A model generated the notes under the pieces. The model searched no databases and was not told the origin of the DNA. It saw only the letters and a program-made list of their open reading frames with translations. A stretch of DNA of 64,000 nucleotides from Pseudodonghicola sp048268305 (GTDB lineage Bacteria > Pseudomonadota > Alphaproteobacteria > Rhodobacterales > Rhodobacteraceae). The DNA lies in assembly GCF_048268305.1 (NCBI RefSeq), contig NZ_JBLWVT010000001.1, forward strand, positions 124,001 to 188,000, given 5' to 3'. Positions 1-9,600 of this stretch are shown one piece after another (position 1 is the first letter of the stretch; every line of letters starts with the position of its first letter). The position numbers were made by a program, and so were the translations under genes.

Positions 1-773
1 TGGATATCGCCTCGGCGACCATGCGCCAGCGGATGCGCAAATCTCCGGCCGAGATCGCCTTGATCCGCGCCGGGGCCGAGGTTGCCGATGTCGGTGGTTA
101 CGCCATCCGCGAGGCAGTGAAGGCGGGCGCGCGCGAGATCGACATCGCCATGGCCGGCCGCGACGCAATGGAGCTGGAGATCGCCCGCCGGTTTCCCGAT
201 GCGGAATACCGTGACACCTGGGTCTGGTTCCAGTCCGGGTTGAACACCGACGGGGCGCATAACCCGGTGACCGGTCGGCGGCTGCAGCGGGGCGATATCC
301 TCAGCCTCAATGCCTTTCCCATGATCTCGGGCTATTACACCGCGCTGGAACGCACGATGTTCCTGGGGGAGGTCGATGCCGACAGTCTGGAGATCTGGCA
401 GGCCAATGTCGCCGCGCATGCCTATGGCATGTCGTTGCTGAAGCCGGGGCTGAGCTGTGCCGAGATCACCCGTGCGATCAACGACTTTTTCGCCGAACGC
501 GACCTGCTGCAATATCGCAGCTTCGGCTATGGCCATTCCTTCGGGCTGCTCAGCCACTACTATGGGCGCGAGGCGGGGTTGGAGCTGCGCGAGGATATCG
601 ACACCGTGCTGGAACCCGGGATGGTGATCAGCATGGAGCCGATGCTGACCATCCCGCAGGGGCATGCCGGCGCCGGCGGCTATCGGGAGCATGACATTCT
701 GGTGATCACCCAAGAGGGCGCCGAGAATATCACCGGCTATCCCTATGGGCCGGAGTTCAACGTGGTGGGATGA
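1..773 (+). CDS. Creatinase (creatine amidinohydrolase), C-terminal part; 5' end outside window
   Basis: Hydrolyses creatine to sarcosine and urea (M24 pita-bread fold, cytosolic). The reading frame is open to the left edge in the same phase, so the first visible ATG (position 21) is internal and about 150 N-terminal residues are missing. The visible part matches Pseudomonas creatinase closely. Counting from that ATG, His80 (NTDGAHNPV), Glu110 (YYTALERT), Arg183 (YYGREAG) and Glu206 (SMEPM) align with the known active-site residues His232, Glu262, Arg335 and Glu358. True metal-dependent M24 peptidases carry a different metal-ligand set, which argues for creatinase over Xaa-Pro peptidase. No partner gene (sarcosine oxidase, creatininase) is visible to the right; it could lie to the left. 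Confidence 0.9.
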   Translation, partial: DIASATMRQRMRKSPAEIALIRAGAEVADVGGYAIREAVKAGAREIDIAMAGRDAMELEIARRFPDAEYRDTWVWFQSGLNTDGAHNPVTGRRLQRGDILSLNAFPMISGYYTALERTMFLGEVDADSLEIWQANVAAHAYGMSLLKPGLSCAEITRAINDFFAERDLLQYRSFGYGHSFGLLSHYYGREAGLELREDIDTVLEPGMVISMEPMLTIPQGHAGAGGYREHDILVITQEGAENITGYPYGPEFNVVG

Positions 774-781
774 GGGCGAAG

Positions 782-808
782 GGCCCCGACCGGTCACCGG
801 GCGGGGCC
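782..808. terminator. Stem-loop between convergent genes
   Basis: GGCCCCG pairs perfectly with CGGGGCC around a 13-base loop, just after the creatinase stop and before the stop of the opposite gene at 816. There is no T-tract, so it is only a possible bidirectional terminator. Confidence 0.4.
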
Positions 809-815
809 GCGCCGG

Positions 816-1379
816 TCAGCGCCCGAAATTCGCCAGGGCGCGCAGATCCATCGTCTTCAGCACGTCGAGCATCAGCGCCGGATCGCCGCCCGAGGCCTTC
901 ACCAGGATGCGGTTGTCGATCAACCCGGTGATCTCGCCATCCTGCACCATCACCTTGTCGCGGCCGATCCGTTCGACCTTGGCGCCCATGGCGGCGGCAT
1001 TGCCCAGCATGCCGGCCATGGCGCCGACCATCGGATTGTCGGCAAAGAGCGAGACGGTGAAGCTGTCGCCGGCGTCGTTGCTATAGGTCGCCTCGGCCCC
1101 GGTGCCGCCGCCCATCAGCATCATGCCGGCGCCCATTTCGGTGTTCATCTCGCGCTTATAGCCGGCGGGCGCCTCGGGCAGGTATTGCGCCAGCGCGTCG
1201 ACCTGCAGCTCGGTCAGCTTCTGCTTGGCATAGTTCAGTTCTTCCAGCGCATATTTGACGTCACCGTCCTGATAGGCGCTGAGCGCGGAATTGAGCGCAT
1301 CGGTGATCTCGTCCGCCGCGGCAAAGGGGGCGGTCAGGATCAGGGCAAGGGCAGCGGGCATGATATGATGCCGAAGCAT
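816..1379 (-). CDS. Secreted/periplasmic protein of unknown function
   Basis: A 187-residue protein whose function I do not recognise. A typical Sec signal peptide spans roughly residues 1-22 (hydrophobic ALALILTAPFAAA, cleavage likely at AAA-D). A helical, charged segment follows (residues 24-60), then a Gly/Met-rich stretch (GAGMMLMGGGTGA) and a short alpha/beta region. There are no cysteines or catalytic motifs. The ATG at 1379 is preceded by GGAGG at good spacing (ggaggaatttc), so the start is firm. It is a single gene, convergent with the creatinase gene. The sequence shows export; it does not show a role. Confidence 0.8.
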   Translation of the reverse strand: MLRHHIMPAALALILTAPFAAADEITDALNSALSAYQDGDVKYALEELNYAKQKLTELQVDALAQYLPEAPAGYKREMNTEMGAGMMLMGGGTGAEATYSNDAGDSFTVSLFADNPMVGAMAGMLGNAAAMGAKVERIGRDKVMVQDGEITGLIDNRILVKASGGDPALMLDVLKTMDLRALANFGR

Positions 1380-1600
1380 GGAAATTCCTCCGAAAGAAAT
1401 AGATCAGGTCAAAAACGGGCAGAGAATGCCGCGAGATCGGGGACAAGGCAAGCCGGGTCGAAGGGCAGGGGAGCGCTTCCCCTTTCTGCCGCGTCCCGCT
1501 GATCCCTGCCTGCGGTGAAGAAGCGCCGCAGGTTGCCGAAGCCGGTGCCGGCGCGTATCAGTGAGGACAACAGGCGGCCGGCAGAGGGAGAGGGACTGAC

Positions 1601-1867
1601 ATGATCGCATTGCTGCGCCTGCTGGTGCCGCTGCTGCTGGTGCTGACGCTGATCTATGTCGGCCTGTCGCTCTATTCCCGCCACCGGCGGCGCCAGAAGC
1701 TGATCGCCCGCTGGAACAGCAACCGGTTGACCGGGGATCGAGAGATCTTCATCCGGCGGGGGCTGGCGAAATACGATCACTCGCTGCGGCGCAAGCTGAT
1801 TCTCGGGGTCTATGTCATTCCCCTGGGGGTGATCGCCATTATCGTCTATTACACGAATTTCACCTGA
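1601..1867 (+). CDS. Small inner-membrane protein, two predicted TM helices
   Basis: An 88-residue protein with hydrophobic segments at about residues 3-24 and 68-85, separated by a basic loop (RHRRRQK). The loop suggests two membrane spans with a cytoplasmic middle. No known family was recognised. It lies 10 bases upstream of a DUF1523 gene in the same direction, so the two are probably co-transcribed envelope genes. Upstream AGAGGGAGAGGGAC gives a plausible ribosome binding site. Confidence 0.75.
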   Translation: MIALLRLLVPLLLVLTLIYVGLSLYSRHRRRQKLIARWNSNRLTGDREIFIRRGLAKYDHSLRRKLILGVYVIPLGVIAIIVYYTNFT

Positions 1868-1877
1868 GGGCGCCGCA

Positions 1878-2519
1878 ATGGTCTATGTCAAATGGGCAAT
1901 CATCCTGATCTTCTGGGCCGTGGTCGGGGCCTTCCTGCATTACACCCTGCCGCATCGGGATATCGTCCGGATCACCGATACCTATGAAAAGCGGGTCGAT
2001 CCGGGCGAAAACAGCTGGTTCTGGGCGCAGCACGATGTCGGCAGTGATCCCAATACCACCAACCGCGATGTCTTCTTCATCCAGACGCGCGGCGCCAACG
2101 GCAAGATCATGGTCTATCGCAACGAGGATACCAGCTGGTCCTGGCCGCCCTATTTCAAGGTCAACAGTTCGAACCTGCAGGCCGAGGCGGCGGATCTGAA
2201 ATCCACCGCGGAAAATCCCAAATGGGTGGCGATCCGGCACTATGGCTGGCGCAACGAATTCCTGTCGATCTTTCCCAATGCGGTGCGGATCACCCCGGTG
2301 GCGGGGCCCGACGTGCGACTCATCCCCTGGTTCAACATCATCTTCCTGACCGTGCTGGCGGCGATCCTCTATGCGATCTGGGTGCGCTGGCGTCGGTTCC
2401 GGCAGCGCCGGATCGACCCGCTGATCGAGGAGCTTGAGGATCGTGTCGATATCGCCGGCGAGGCGATCGCCGAACGCCGCAGCCGGTTTCGCCGCTGGCT
2501 TGACAATCGCCGGGGCTGA
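1878..2519 (+). CDS. DUF1523 family membrane protein
   Basis: A 213-residue protein with an N-terminal TM helix (about residues 5-22), a periplasmic-looking domain containing the RITDTYEKR signature and a Trp-rich segment (DTSWSWPPYFK), a second TM helix (about 158-178), and a basic, charged cytoplasmic tail. The signature resembles the uncharacterised DUF1523 family of Rhodobacterales. It probably forms an operon with the small membrane protein just upstream. Its function is unknown. Confidence 0.8.
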   Translation: MVYVKWAIILIFWAVVGAFLHYTLPHRDIVRITDTYEKRVDPGENSWFWAQHDVGSDPNTTNRDVFFIQTRGANGKIMVYRNEDTSWSWPPYFKVNSSNLQAEAADLKSTAENPKWVAIRHYGWRNEFLSIFPNAVRITPVAGPDVRLIPWFNIIFLTVLAAILYAIWVRWRRFRQRRIDPLIEELEDRVDIAGEAIAERRSRFRRWLDNRRG

Positions 2520-2531
2520 GCCCGCCCGGGT

Positions 2532-4109
2532 TCAGTCGGCGAAGAGGTGGTCGGTTCTTGCCAGTGTCTCGGCCTGGTCATGGGGGATGCCGAGAAATTC
2601 GGCGATCTTCTCGGCATTCTCTTCCGGCGGGGCGGTTTCGCTGATCCGCCGGTAATGGTCAAAGTCCGCGTCCCGGATGCGGTCGGTCTCATAAACCATG
2701 TCATTGCGGATGGTGGGCAGCAGCCGCTCCAGCGTGGCTGGCCCGGTCTGAGCGCCCGCCAGCCCCACCCGGCGGGCGTGGCCGATCAGATAGTCGTCGG
2801 AGAACTGGCATTCGATTTCCAGAATCCGCGTTTCCGACCGGTCCGAGGCGAAATCCTGCATCAGGTCGAGATTCGAAGGGTCGATGCAGACGATCAACCG
2901 GTCGGTTTCATAATAGTCGAACAGCATCCGCATCAGCGCCCGACGGTGGCGGGTGCGTTTTTCCAGCGTGGTCTGGATGCCACCCAGATCGGGCAGCGGC
3001 GTGTCGGCCTCGTTGAACAGGTAATCCACCGAGGGCAGGTTGGTAAGCTGGCGGATATGCGCCAGAAACCGCTTGGCCACATGCCATTTCTTGCAGACCA
3101 CGATCATCAGTTCGCGTTCGCGGCCCAGGCTGCTTTCGGCCTCCCAGAACCGCATGCCGAATCGCCGACCGATTCGGCCGCGGCCGGTGAGGAACTTGTA
3201 GAGGCTGCGGCCCTCGTTCGAGATACGGAATTCCACATCATGGGCCGAATAGAGTTGCCCCAGCCGCAGCTTCAGCTCGGAGGCCTCGGGGCTGATCTTG
3301 CGGGCAAAGAGGAAATCCTGGCTCAGCAGCAGGTCGTAGTGATCGTTGTAGAAGGTGACCGGCATGCCGTAGTCCGAGAACATCAGGAAGGTCAGCGTGC
3401 GGCTGTCGATCTCGTTCTCGGGGACCAGGTGGCGCACCAGGGTCTGAAAGAAGGTCTCGTCCGGGATCCAGGTGGTGCGGAAGAACCGCATCACGTCACG
3501 GCGCTGTCGGGTGAAATCAAGGATCCATTCGATGGTGCGCCGCCGCAGGCACCACCATTGGCTGCCGATCTGGATTTGCAGATCATGGGGAATCGCGCGT
3601 TTCAACCCCAGTTTCCGCTGCAGGTTGAGCCCGGCATAGAACAACCACTTGTGTTTCCGTTCGTTCAGGAGATGGCGATAAATCAGCCGGTCTTCCTTGA
3701 TCCCGGTCTTGATCCAGTCGCTGTCGAAGAAATCGAAGCTTTCGACATAGTCGATGTCATGGTCGTCCAGATAGCGATGCGCATATTCCGCCGTCTTGAT
3801 CGGCATGCAGTCGCCCGAGAGCATGTAGAAATGGGTGGCGCGCGGAAACGCCTCGACCGCCGCCTCGACCGCGTTCAGCGTGGCTTGCACCAGCGACCAT
3901 TCCCCCCAGCCGCAGCGGATGCGCGGGCGGGCAAAGGCGACGTTGGGATTGTCCGCCAGAGCCTCGCGAATCTGGCGATAGGCGTCCTGCGGAGCGCGGG
4001 CGTCGAAGTGGATCGAGATATAGTCGCCGGCGTCAGTGATCCGCTGCGCCTGCATGACGATGGCGCCAGGATCCTTGTGACACAGCAGGATGTACGCGAT
4101 TTTCGCCAT
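2532..4109 (-). CDS. GT14-type beta-1,6-N-acetylglucosaminyltransferase-like protein with DUF5928 C-terminus
   Basis: A 525-residue protein. The N-terminal 280 residues look like the core-2/I-branching (GT14) glycosyltransferase fold: it begins AYILLCHKDP, has FYMLSGDCMPI where nucleotide-sugar enzymes carry their substrate loop, and GSQWWCLRR further on. The C-terminal part (about residues 300-525) matches the DUF5928 region found on these proteins in Rhodobacterales. No signal peptide or TM segment is visible. It is divergent from a sulfotransferase gene, with a 147-base AT-richer promoter gap between them, so a joint role in a sulfated surface or secreted glycan is possible. Donor and acceptor are unknown. 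Confidence 0.8.
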   Translation of the reverse strand: MAKIAYILLCHKDPGAIVMQAQRITDAGDYISIHFDARAPQDAYRQIREALADNPNVAFARPRIRCGWGEWSLVQATLNAVEAAVEAFPRATHFYMLSGDCMPIKTAEYAHRYLDDHDIDYVESFDFFDSDWIKTGIKEDRLIYRHLLNERKHKWLFYAGLNLQRKLGLKRAIPHDLQIQIGSQWWCLRRRTIEWILDFTRQRRDVMRFFRTTWIPDETFFQTLVRHLVPENEIDSRTLTFLMFSDYGMPVTFYNDHYDLLLSQDFLFARKISPEASELKLRLGQLYSAHDVEFRISNEGRSLYKFLTGRGRIGRRFGMRFWEAESSLGRERELMIVVCKKWHVAKRFLAHIRQLTNLPSVDYLFNEADTPLPDLGGIQTTLEKRTRHRRALMRMLFDYYETDRLIVCIDPSNLDLMQDFASDRSETRILEIECQFSDDYLIGHARRVGLAGAQTGPATLERLLPTIRNDMVYETDRIRDADFDHYRRISETAPPEENAEKIAEFLGIPHDQAETLARTDHLFAD

Positions 4110-4256
4110 GGGAAACAGGATATACCGTTAACTGCTCTTTCTCTTACTAGATAATGAGGAACGCAGATTGAATAAACACTGATAATTTGGTTTTTTGACC
4201 GCGCCGGCGCCGGCAGGTGATCAAGACCGGAGCGGCAGGTATGGAGGCGAGAGCAG

Positions 4257-5075
4257 ATGGGGTTTCCCGGCACCTGGATGACCGAGAGCGAGAGCATGGT
4301 GTATCGGGTGGTCCCGAAATGCGCCTGTTCGACGATCGGGCAGATCATGTTCTATTCCGATCACGGCCGGTTCTTTGACGGTGACATCCACGATGCCACC
4401 GAAGGCCTGTACAAATGGGCGCAGGAAGGCAGCCACGAACCGATCACGCGCAATGTGCAGGGGCATCAGTCCTATGCCTTTACCTGCGTGCGCAATCCCT
4501 ACACGCGGCTCCTCAGTTCCTTCTTCGACAAGATCTGTGGCATCCAGCGCAATGGCAAACGCTATCGCGGCAATCTGGTGCCCAAGCTCGCCTATACCTA
4601 TGGCGTCGAGGTCGGCGGCGACGACGGCAAGCAGGAGTTCGACCAGATCCAGTCGTTCCGCCGTTTCCTGCTGTTCGCCCGCGACACCATCCGCTGGCGT
4701 CGGCCGATGGATCCGGACATCCACTGGTCGGCGATGTCGGGCCATGTGTCGACCTTCATCGTCAACGGCGGGCGCTATGACCACATCTTCTGGACCGAGA
4801 AGTTCAACGACGGCATGCAGGTGGTGCTCGACGCGGTGAAGACGCCGCATTCGGTCGATCTGGCGACGATCCCGCGGTTCAACGAAAGCGAAGGCCACGG
4901 CCCCAAGCGGGCGCATCCGGTCGAGGATTACTTCGACGACCTGTCGATGCATCTGGTCTATGAGATCTACAAGCGCGATTTCGAGCTGTTCAAGTACGAC
5001 GCGCAGGATCCCTCGAACAAGATGCCGGTGGGCGAAATCGACCTCGATGAGGTGCACGCCAAGCTGGGGAGCTGA
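4257..5075 (+). CDS. Sulfotransferase family 2 domain protein
   Basis: A 272-residue cytosolic enzyme of the PAPS-dependent sulfotransferase superfamily. The 5'-phosphosulfate-binding loop is at residues 20-26 (PKCACST, with the PK-x-ACS pattern of carbohydrate sulfotransferases). The 3'-phosphate-binding segment is at residues 77-89 (CVRNPYTRLLSSF). It probably transfers sulfate to a carbohydrate; the substrate is not shown. GGAGGCGA lies upstream of the ATG. It is divergent from the GT14-like gene and followed by a dispersed stem-loop repeat. Confidence 0.85.
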   Translation: MGFPGTWMTESESMVYRVVPKCACSTIGQIMFYSDHGRFFDGDIHDATEGLYKWAQEGSHEPITRNVQGHQSYAFTCVRNPYTRLLSSFFDKICGIQRNGKRYRGNLVPKLAYTYGVEVGGDDGKQEFDQIQSFRRFLLFARDTIRWRRPMDPDIHWSAMSGHVSTFIVNGGRYDHIFWTEKFNDGMQVVLDAVKTPHSVDLATIPRFNESEGHGPKRAHPVEDYFDDLSMHLVYEIYKRDFELFKYDAQDPSNKMPVGEIDLDEVHAKLGS

Positions 5076-5083
5076 TCCCGAAA

Positions 5084-5177
5084 TCGCGGCTTTGCCGCGA
5101 TGCCTCCGGCGGGGATATTTTGAGCTAGAAAAAGGCAGGGGAGCAGATGTTCCGGAAACCGTCCGGTGGACGGTTTC
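5084..5177. repeat. Dispersed intergenic repeat, copy 1 (stem-loop, GGATATTT block, palindrome)
   Basis: Starts 9 bases after the sulfotransferase stop. Stem-loop TCGCGGC-ttt-GCCGCGA (5084-5100) is followed by a 33-base block at 5102-5134 (contains GGGGATATTTTGAGCTAG) that is identical, base for base, to 41553-41585. The palindrome GAAACCGTCC-ggt-GGACGGTTTC (5155-5177) comes next. The same module order occurs at 38260 and 56944. Confidence 0.85.
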
Positions 5178-5272
5178 GCCTGTGAAGGGGCGGGGTGCCG
5201 GGAGTACCGGAAGGGCGCGCCCATGCGCCTGCCATCTTGCGAAAGGCGCCGCCGATGCGTAGATCGGTGCGC

Positions 5273-5749
5273 ATGGCCAAGCAGAAGACAGATCCGAACT
5301 ACAAGATCATCGCCGAGAACCGGCGCGCGCGCTTCGATTACGCGATCGAGGAGGATCTGGAATGCGGCATCATCCTGGAGGGATCCGAGGTGAAGTCGCT
5401 GCGCGCCCATGGCGGCAATATCGCCGAAAGCTATGCGGCGGTGGAGAATGGCGAGCTTTGGTTGGTGAACTCCTATATCGCCCCCTATGCGCAGGCCAAG
5501 ACCTTCGGTCACGAGGAGCGGCGGCGCCGTAAGCTCCTGGTCAGCCGCAAGCAGATGGCTGATCTGTGGAACGCCACCCAGCGCAAGGGCATGACGCTGG
5601 TGCCGCTGGTGATGTATTTCAACCATCGCGGCATGGCCAAGCTGAAGATCGGCATCGCCAAGGGCAAGAAGACCCATGACAAGCGCGAGACCAGCGCTCA
5701 ACGCGACTGGTCGCGGCAGAAACAGCGGCTGTTGAAGGACAATCGCTGA
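5273..5749 (+). CDS. smpB: SsrA-binding protein SmpB
   Basis: A 158-residue tmRNA-binding protein needed for trans-translation rescue of stalled ribosomes. Features of the family are present: an N-terminal KIIAENRRARFDY, the core GSEVKSLR, and a basic C-terminal tail (KKTHDKRETSAQRDW) that enters the decoding centre. The start at 5273 (MAKQK) matches the family. An in-frame ATG at 5255 has a better-placed Shine-Dalgarno (GAAAGG, 8 bases away) and would add six residues. The frame stays open further upstream into the repeat, but that part is not conserved. The ssrA gene is not in this window. Confidence 0.95.
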   Translation: MAKQKTDPNYKIIAENRRARFDYAIEEDLECGIILEGSEVKSLRAHGGNIAESYAAVENGELWLVNSYIAPYAQAKTFGHEERRRRKLLVSRKQMADLWNATQRKGMTLVPLVMYFNHRGMAKLKIGIAKGKKTHDKRETSAQRDWSRQKQRLLKDNR

Positions 5750-5783
5750 GGCGGGGCTTTGTTCGGCGAGGGGGGGGGGATTT

Positions 5784-6608
5784 ATGGCGGTTTTTCTGAT
5801 CCTCCTGTTCGTCGCGGCCGGCGCCTTCGGCTATTGGCAATGGTCGCGGCGACGGCGCCGCAAGCAGTTGCTGGTTTCTGCCCTGACGGAGCATCAGCGC
5901 GCGGTTGTCGCGGGGCAGGTGCCCTTGAGCCGCAGGCTGCCGCCTGATCTGCGCGGTGCCTTCGAGGGCAAGATCAATGCCTTTCTCGATCAGGTCGATT
6001 TCGTCGGTTGCAACGGGCTGGAGGTGACCGAGGAGATGCGGCTTTCGATCGCCGCGCAGGCCTGTCTGCTGGTCGTCAACAGTGATACCTGGTACGATCA
6101 TCTGACCACCGTTCTGATCTATCCCGGCGCCTTCAAGTCGCGGCAGGCCAGGCACAACGGCTATGTGGTGACCGAACGCGAGACGGTGCGCGTGGGGGAA
6201 AGCTGGTCGCGCGGGCCGGTGATCCTGTCCTGGGCGCATACCCAGCAGGGGGCGCTGGACGATCATGACGGCCATAACGTCGTCTTTCATGAATTCGCCC
6301 ATCAACTCGATGATCTGTCAGGTCATACCGACGGGGTTCCCGATCTGCGCCGGGATCAGAGTTTTGCCGGTTGGGCGCATGCCTTTCTGCCGGCCTACAA
6401 GGCGCATGTCAGGGCGGTCGAGGCCGGGCATAAGACGGTGCTGGACCCCTATGGCGCCGAGGGGCCGGAGGAGTTCTTTGCGGTGGCGGTCGAGGCGTTC
6501 TTCGAGCGGCCCGAGGTGCTGAAGCAGCACGAACCAGCGATCTACCAGCAGCTGGAGATGTTCTTCCGACTGGATCCCTCGGCCTGGGGCGCCGGCCGGC
6601 AGGGCTGA
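5784..6608 (+). CDS. mtfA: M90 family zinc metallopeptidase (MtfA-like)
   Basis: A 274-residue protein. An N-terminal TM helix (about residues 2-19) is followed by a basic SRRRRRK stretch, so it is membrane-anchored with its domain in the cytosol. The zincin motif HEFAH is at residues 169-173, followed by DD, with a downstream EFFAVAVEAFFE helix carrying the likely third ligand. E. coli MtfA binds the repressor Mlc and has peptidase activity; whether this homologue does the same cannot be told. It is convergent with dnaE2 (18-base gap). The start follows a run of G (GAGGGGGGGGGATTT). Confidence 0.88.
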   Translation: MAVFLILLFVAAGAFGYWQWSRRRRRKQLLVSALTEHQRAVVAGQVPLSRRLPPDLRGAFEGKINAFLDQVDFVGCNGLEVTEEMRLSIAAQACLLVVNSDTWYDHLTTVLIYPGAFKSRQARHNGYVVTERETVRVGESWSRGPVILSWAHTQQGALDDHDGHNVVFHEFAHQLDDLSGHTDGVPDLRRDQSFAGWAHAFLPAYKAHVRAVEAGHKTVLDPYGAEGPEEFFAVAVEAFFERPEVLKQHEPAIYQQLEMFFRLDPSAWGAGRQG

Positions 6609-6626
6609 CAGCGCGGCGCTGATCCT

Positions 6627-9600
6627 TCAATGAAAATCCCGGCTGGGGAAGAGTTTCTTCGCCTGTTCGCGCGGGTGGCGGGCGCGGGCGGGCAGGGCGC
6701 GCGGGCGCGGCGCATCATCGGCCTCGGGTCGGGTGATCCCCACCACATCGTCCAGCGGATGGCCGAGATCGCTGAGCCGATGCGACAGATCCTCGATTCT
6801 CTCGGCGATCAGATGCACCACGATCCCCTCGCGCTCCAGCCGGCCGGTGACGCGCAACAGGCGCCCGCCGATCACCGCACGGCGAAAGCGTTGATACATC
6901 TTGGGCCAGACCACGATGTTCGACACGCCGGTCTCATCCTCCAGTGTCAGGAAGATCACGCCCGAGGCGGTGCCGGGTCGTTGCCGGGTGATCACCAGGC
7001 CGCAGACGGAGACCCGTTGCGGTGGCACCCGGGGCAGCTCTGCGTGCGGGGTCAGCCCGGCGATCATCGGGCGCAGCAATTCCATCGGATGGGCGCGCAG
7101 CGACAGCCGCAGGGCGAGGTAATCCTCCACCACCTCCTCGCCCAGATGCAGGGGCGGCAGGGTGACCTCGGGTTCGCGGATGCCCTCGCCCTCGAAGGGA
7201 TCGTCGAACAGCGGCAGCGGTGTCGGGCTGCGGATCGCGCGCACCTGCCAGAGCGCGTCGCGGCGCCTGAGGCCGATGCCGGCGAAGGCGTCGGCCTCGG
7301 CCAGTCGCTCCAGCGTGGCGGGCATCACGCCGGCGCGCAGCCAGAGGCTTTGCGCATCGGGATAGCCGTTGCCGCGGGCGGCCGCGATCCATTCCGCCTC
7401 CTCCCGTGGAAAGCCCTTGATCTGGCGGAACCCCAACCGCAGCGCCAGCCTGCCGTCGGCGCGGCGTTCCAGTCGGTTGTCCCATGTGCTGGCGTTGATG
7501 CAGACCGGCCGCACCTCGACCCCGTGGTCGCGCAGGTCGCGGACGATCTGGGCTGGGGCATAGAAGCCCATCGGCTGGGAGTTCAGCAGGGCGCAGCCGA
7601 AGATCGCCGGGTGGTGGCATTTCAGCCAGGAGGAGACATAGGTGAGCATGGCGAAGGCCGCCGCGTGGCTTTCGGGAAAGCCGTAATCGGCGAAGCCCTC
7701 GATCTGGCCGAAGCATTGTTCGGCGATCTCGCGACTGTAGCCATTGGTCCGCATGCCGTCGATGAAGCGGTTGCGATGGTCGCCGATCGTGCCCATCCGC
7801 CGGAAGGAGGCGAGCGAGCGGCGCAGCCGGTCGGCCTCCTCCGCCGTATAGCCGGCGCCGACCACGGCGATCTGCATCGCCTGTTCCTGAAACAGTGGCA
7901 CGCCGAGGGTGCGGGCGGTCACCGCCTCAAGCGCCGGGCCGAAGGGCTCAGGCGCCTCGCGCCCCTGGCGGCGGCGGATATAGGGCTGGACCATGCCGCC
8001 CTGGATCGGGCCGGGGCGGACGATGGCGACCTCGATCACCAGATCATAGAAGGTGCGCGGCCGCATCCGCGGCAGAAAGTTCATCTGCGCCCGGCTTTCG
8101 ACCTGAAACACCCCCACCGCATCGGCGCGGCAGAGCATGTCATAGGTGGCCCCGTCCTCCTGCGGGACCGAGGCGATGCTGTGGCGGACCCCCTCGTGGT
8201 CGCGCAGCAGATCGAAGCTCTTGCGGATGCAGGTCAGCATCCCGAGGCTGAGCACATCGACCTTGAGGATGCCCAGCGTGTCGATGTCGTCCTTGTCCCA
8301 TTCGATCACCGTGCGATCCGCCATCGCCGCGTTCTCGATCGGGCAAAGTTCGTCCAGTCGGCCCTTGGTGATGACGAAGCCGCCGACATGCTGGCTGAGG
8401 TGGCGGGGAAAGCCGATGATCTCGCCGATCAGCCGGACGGTCAGGGCCAGCCGGTGGTCGGTGGGATCGAGCCCCAGGTCGCGCAGCCGCTCCGGCTCTG
8501 CGCCGCTGTTCGACTGGCCCCAGATCTGGCCGGTGAGCGCGGCGGTGACATCCTGGGAAAGCCCCATCACCTTGCCGACCTCGCGGATCGCGGCGCGGGT
8601 GCGGAAATGGATCACCGTGGCGCAGAGCCCGGCGCGGTGGCGGCCGTATTTCTCATAGATATGTTGGATCACCTCCTCGCGCCGCTCGTGTTCGAAATCG
8701 ACGTCGATATCGGGCGGCTCACCCCGGTATTTCGACACGAAGCGTTCGAAGACCATGGCGATCTGATCGGGGGCGACATCGGTGATCCCCAGAAGATAGC
8801 AGAGCACCGAATTCGCCGCCGATCCGCGCCCCTGGCAGAGGATGCCCTGCGACCGGGCGAAGGCGACGATATCGTGGACGGTGAGGAAATAGGCGGGAAA
8901 GTTCAGTTCCGCCACCAGCCGCAGTTCCTTGTCCATCAGGCCCCGCACCCGCTCGGGCGCACCATCGGGATAGCGTCGGGTCAGGCCCGCGCGCGCCAGC
9001 CGCGCCAGCCGGTCTTGCGGGCTTTCACCTGCCGCGATCTCGTCGGGGTATTCATAGCTGAGCTCACTCAGATCGAAGCCGCAGCGCGCCGCGATCTCCC
9101 GCGTGCGGCGCAGGGCGGCCGGATGGTCGCGGAACATCCGCGCCATGTCGGCGGCACCTTTCAGCCGGCGTTCGCCGTTGGGCAGGGCGCGGGTGCCGAT
9201 CCGGTCGATGGTGACGCCTTCGCGCAGGCAGGTCAGCACATCGGCCAGTTGCCGGCGTCGGGCGGTATGCATCAGCACGTCGCCCACCGCCACCATCGGC
9301 GCGGCGCTGCGATGGGCGGCGCGGGCGCAGGCGGCCAGCCGGGCCTTGTCGCCGCCGTCATAGCGAGGTGCCGCGCCCAGGAAGACATGGTTGGGAAAGG
9401 CCCGCAGCGCCCGGGTGATCTGGGCGATGACCTCGGGTCTTTCGGGATCGGCGTGTGGCAGGGCGATCAGGATCATGCCGGCACAGCCCGCCAGCAGATC
9501 GGCGAATTCGAGCCGGCATTGCCCCTTTTCGGCCCGCCGCTTGCCCAGGGTCAAAAGCCGCGCCAGCCGGTGATAGGCGGCCCGGTCTGTGGGCAGGGCG

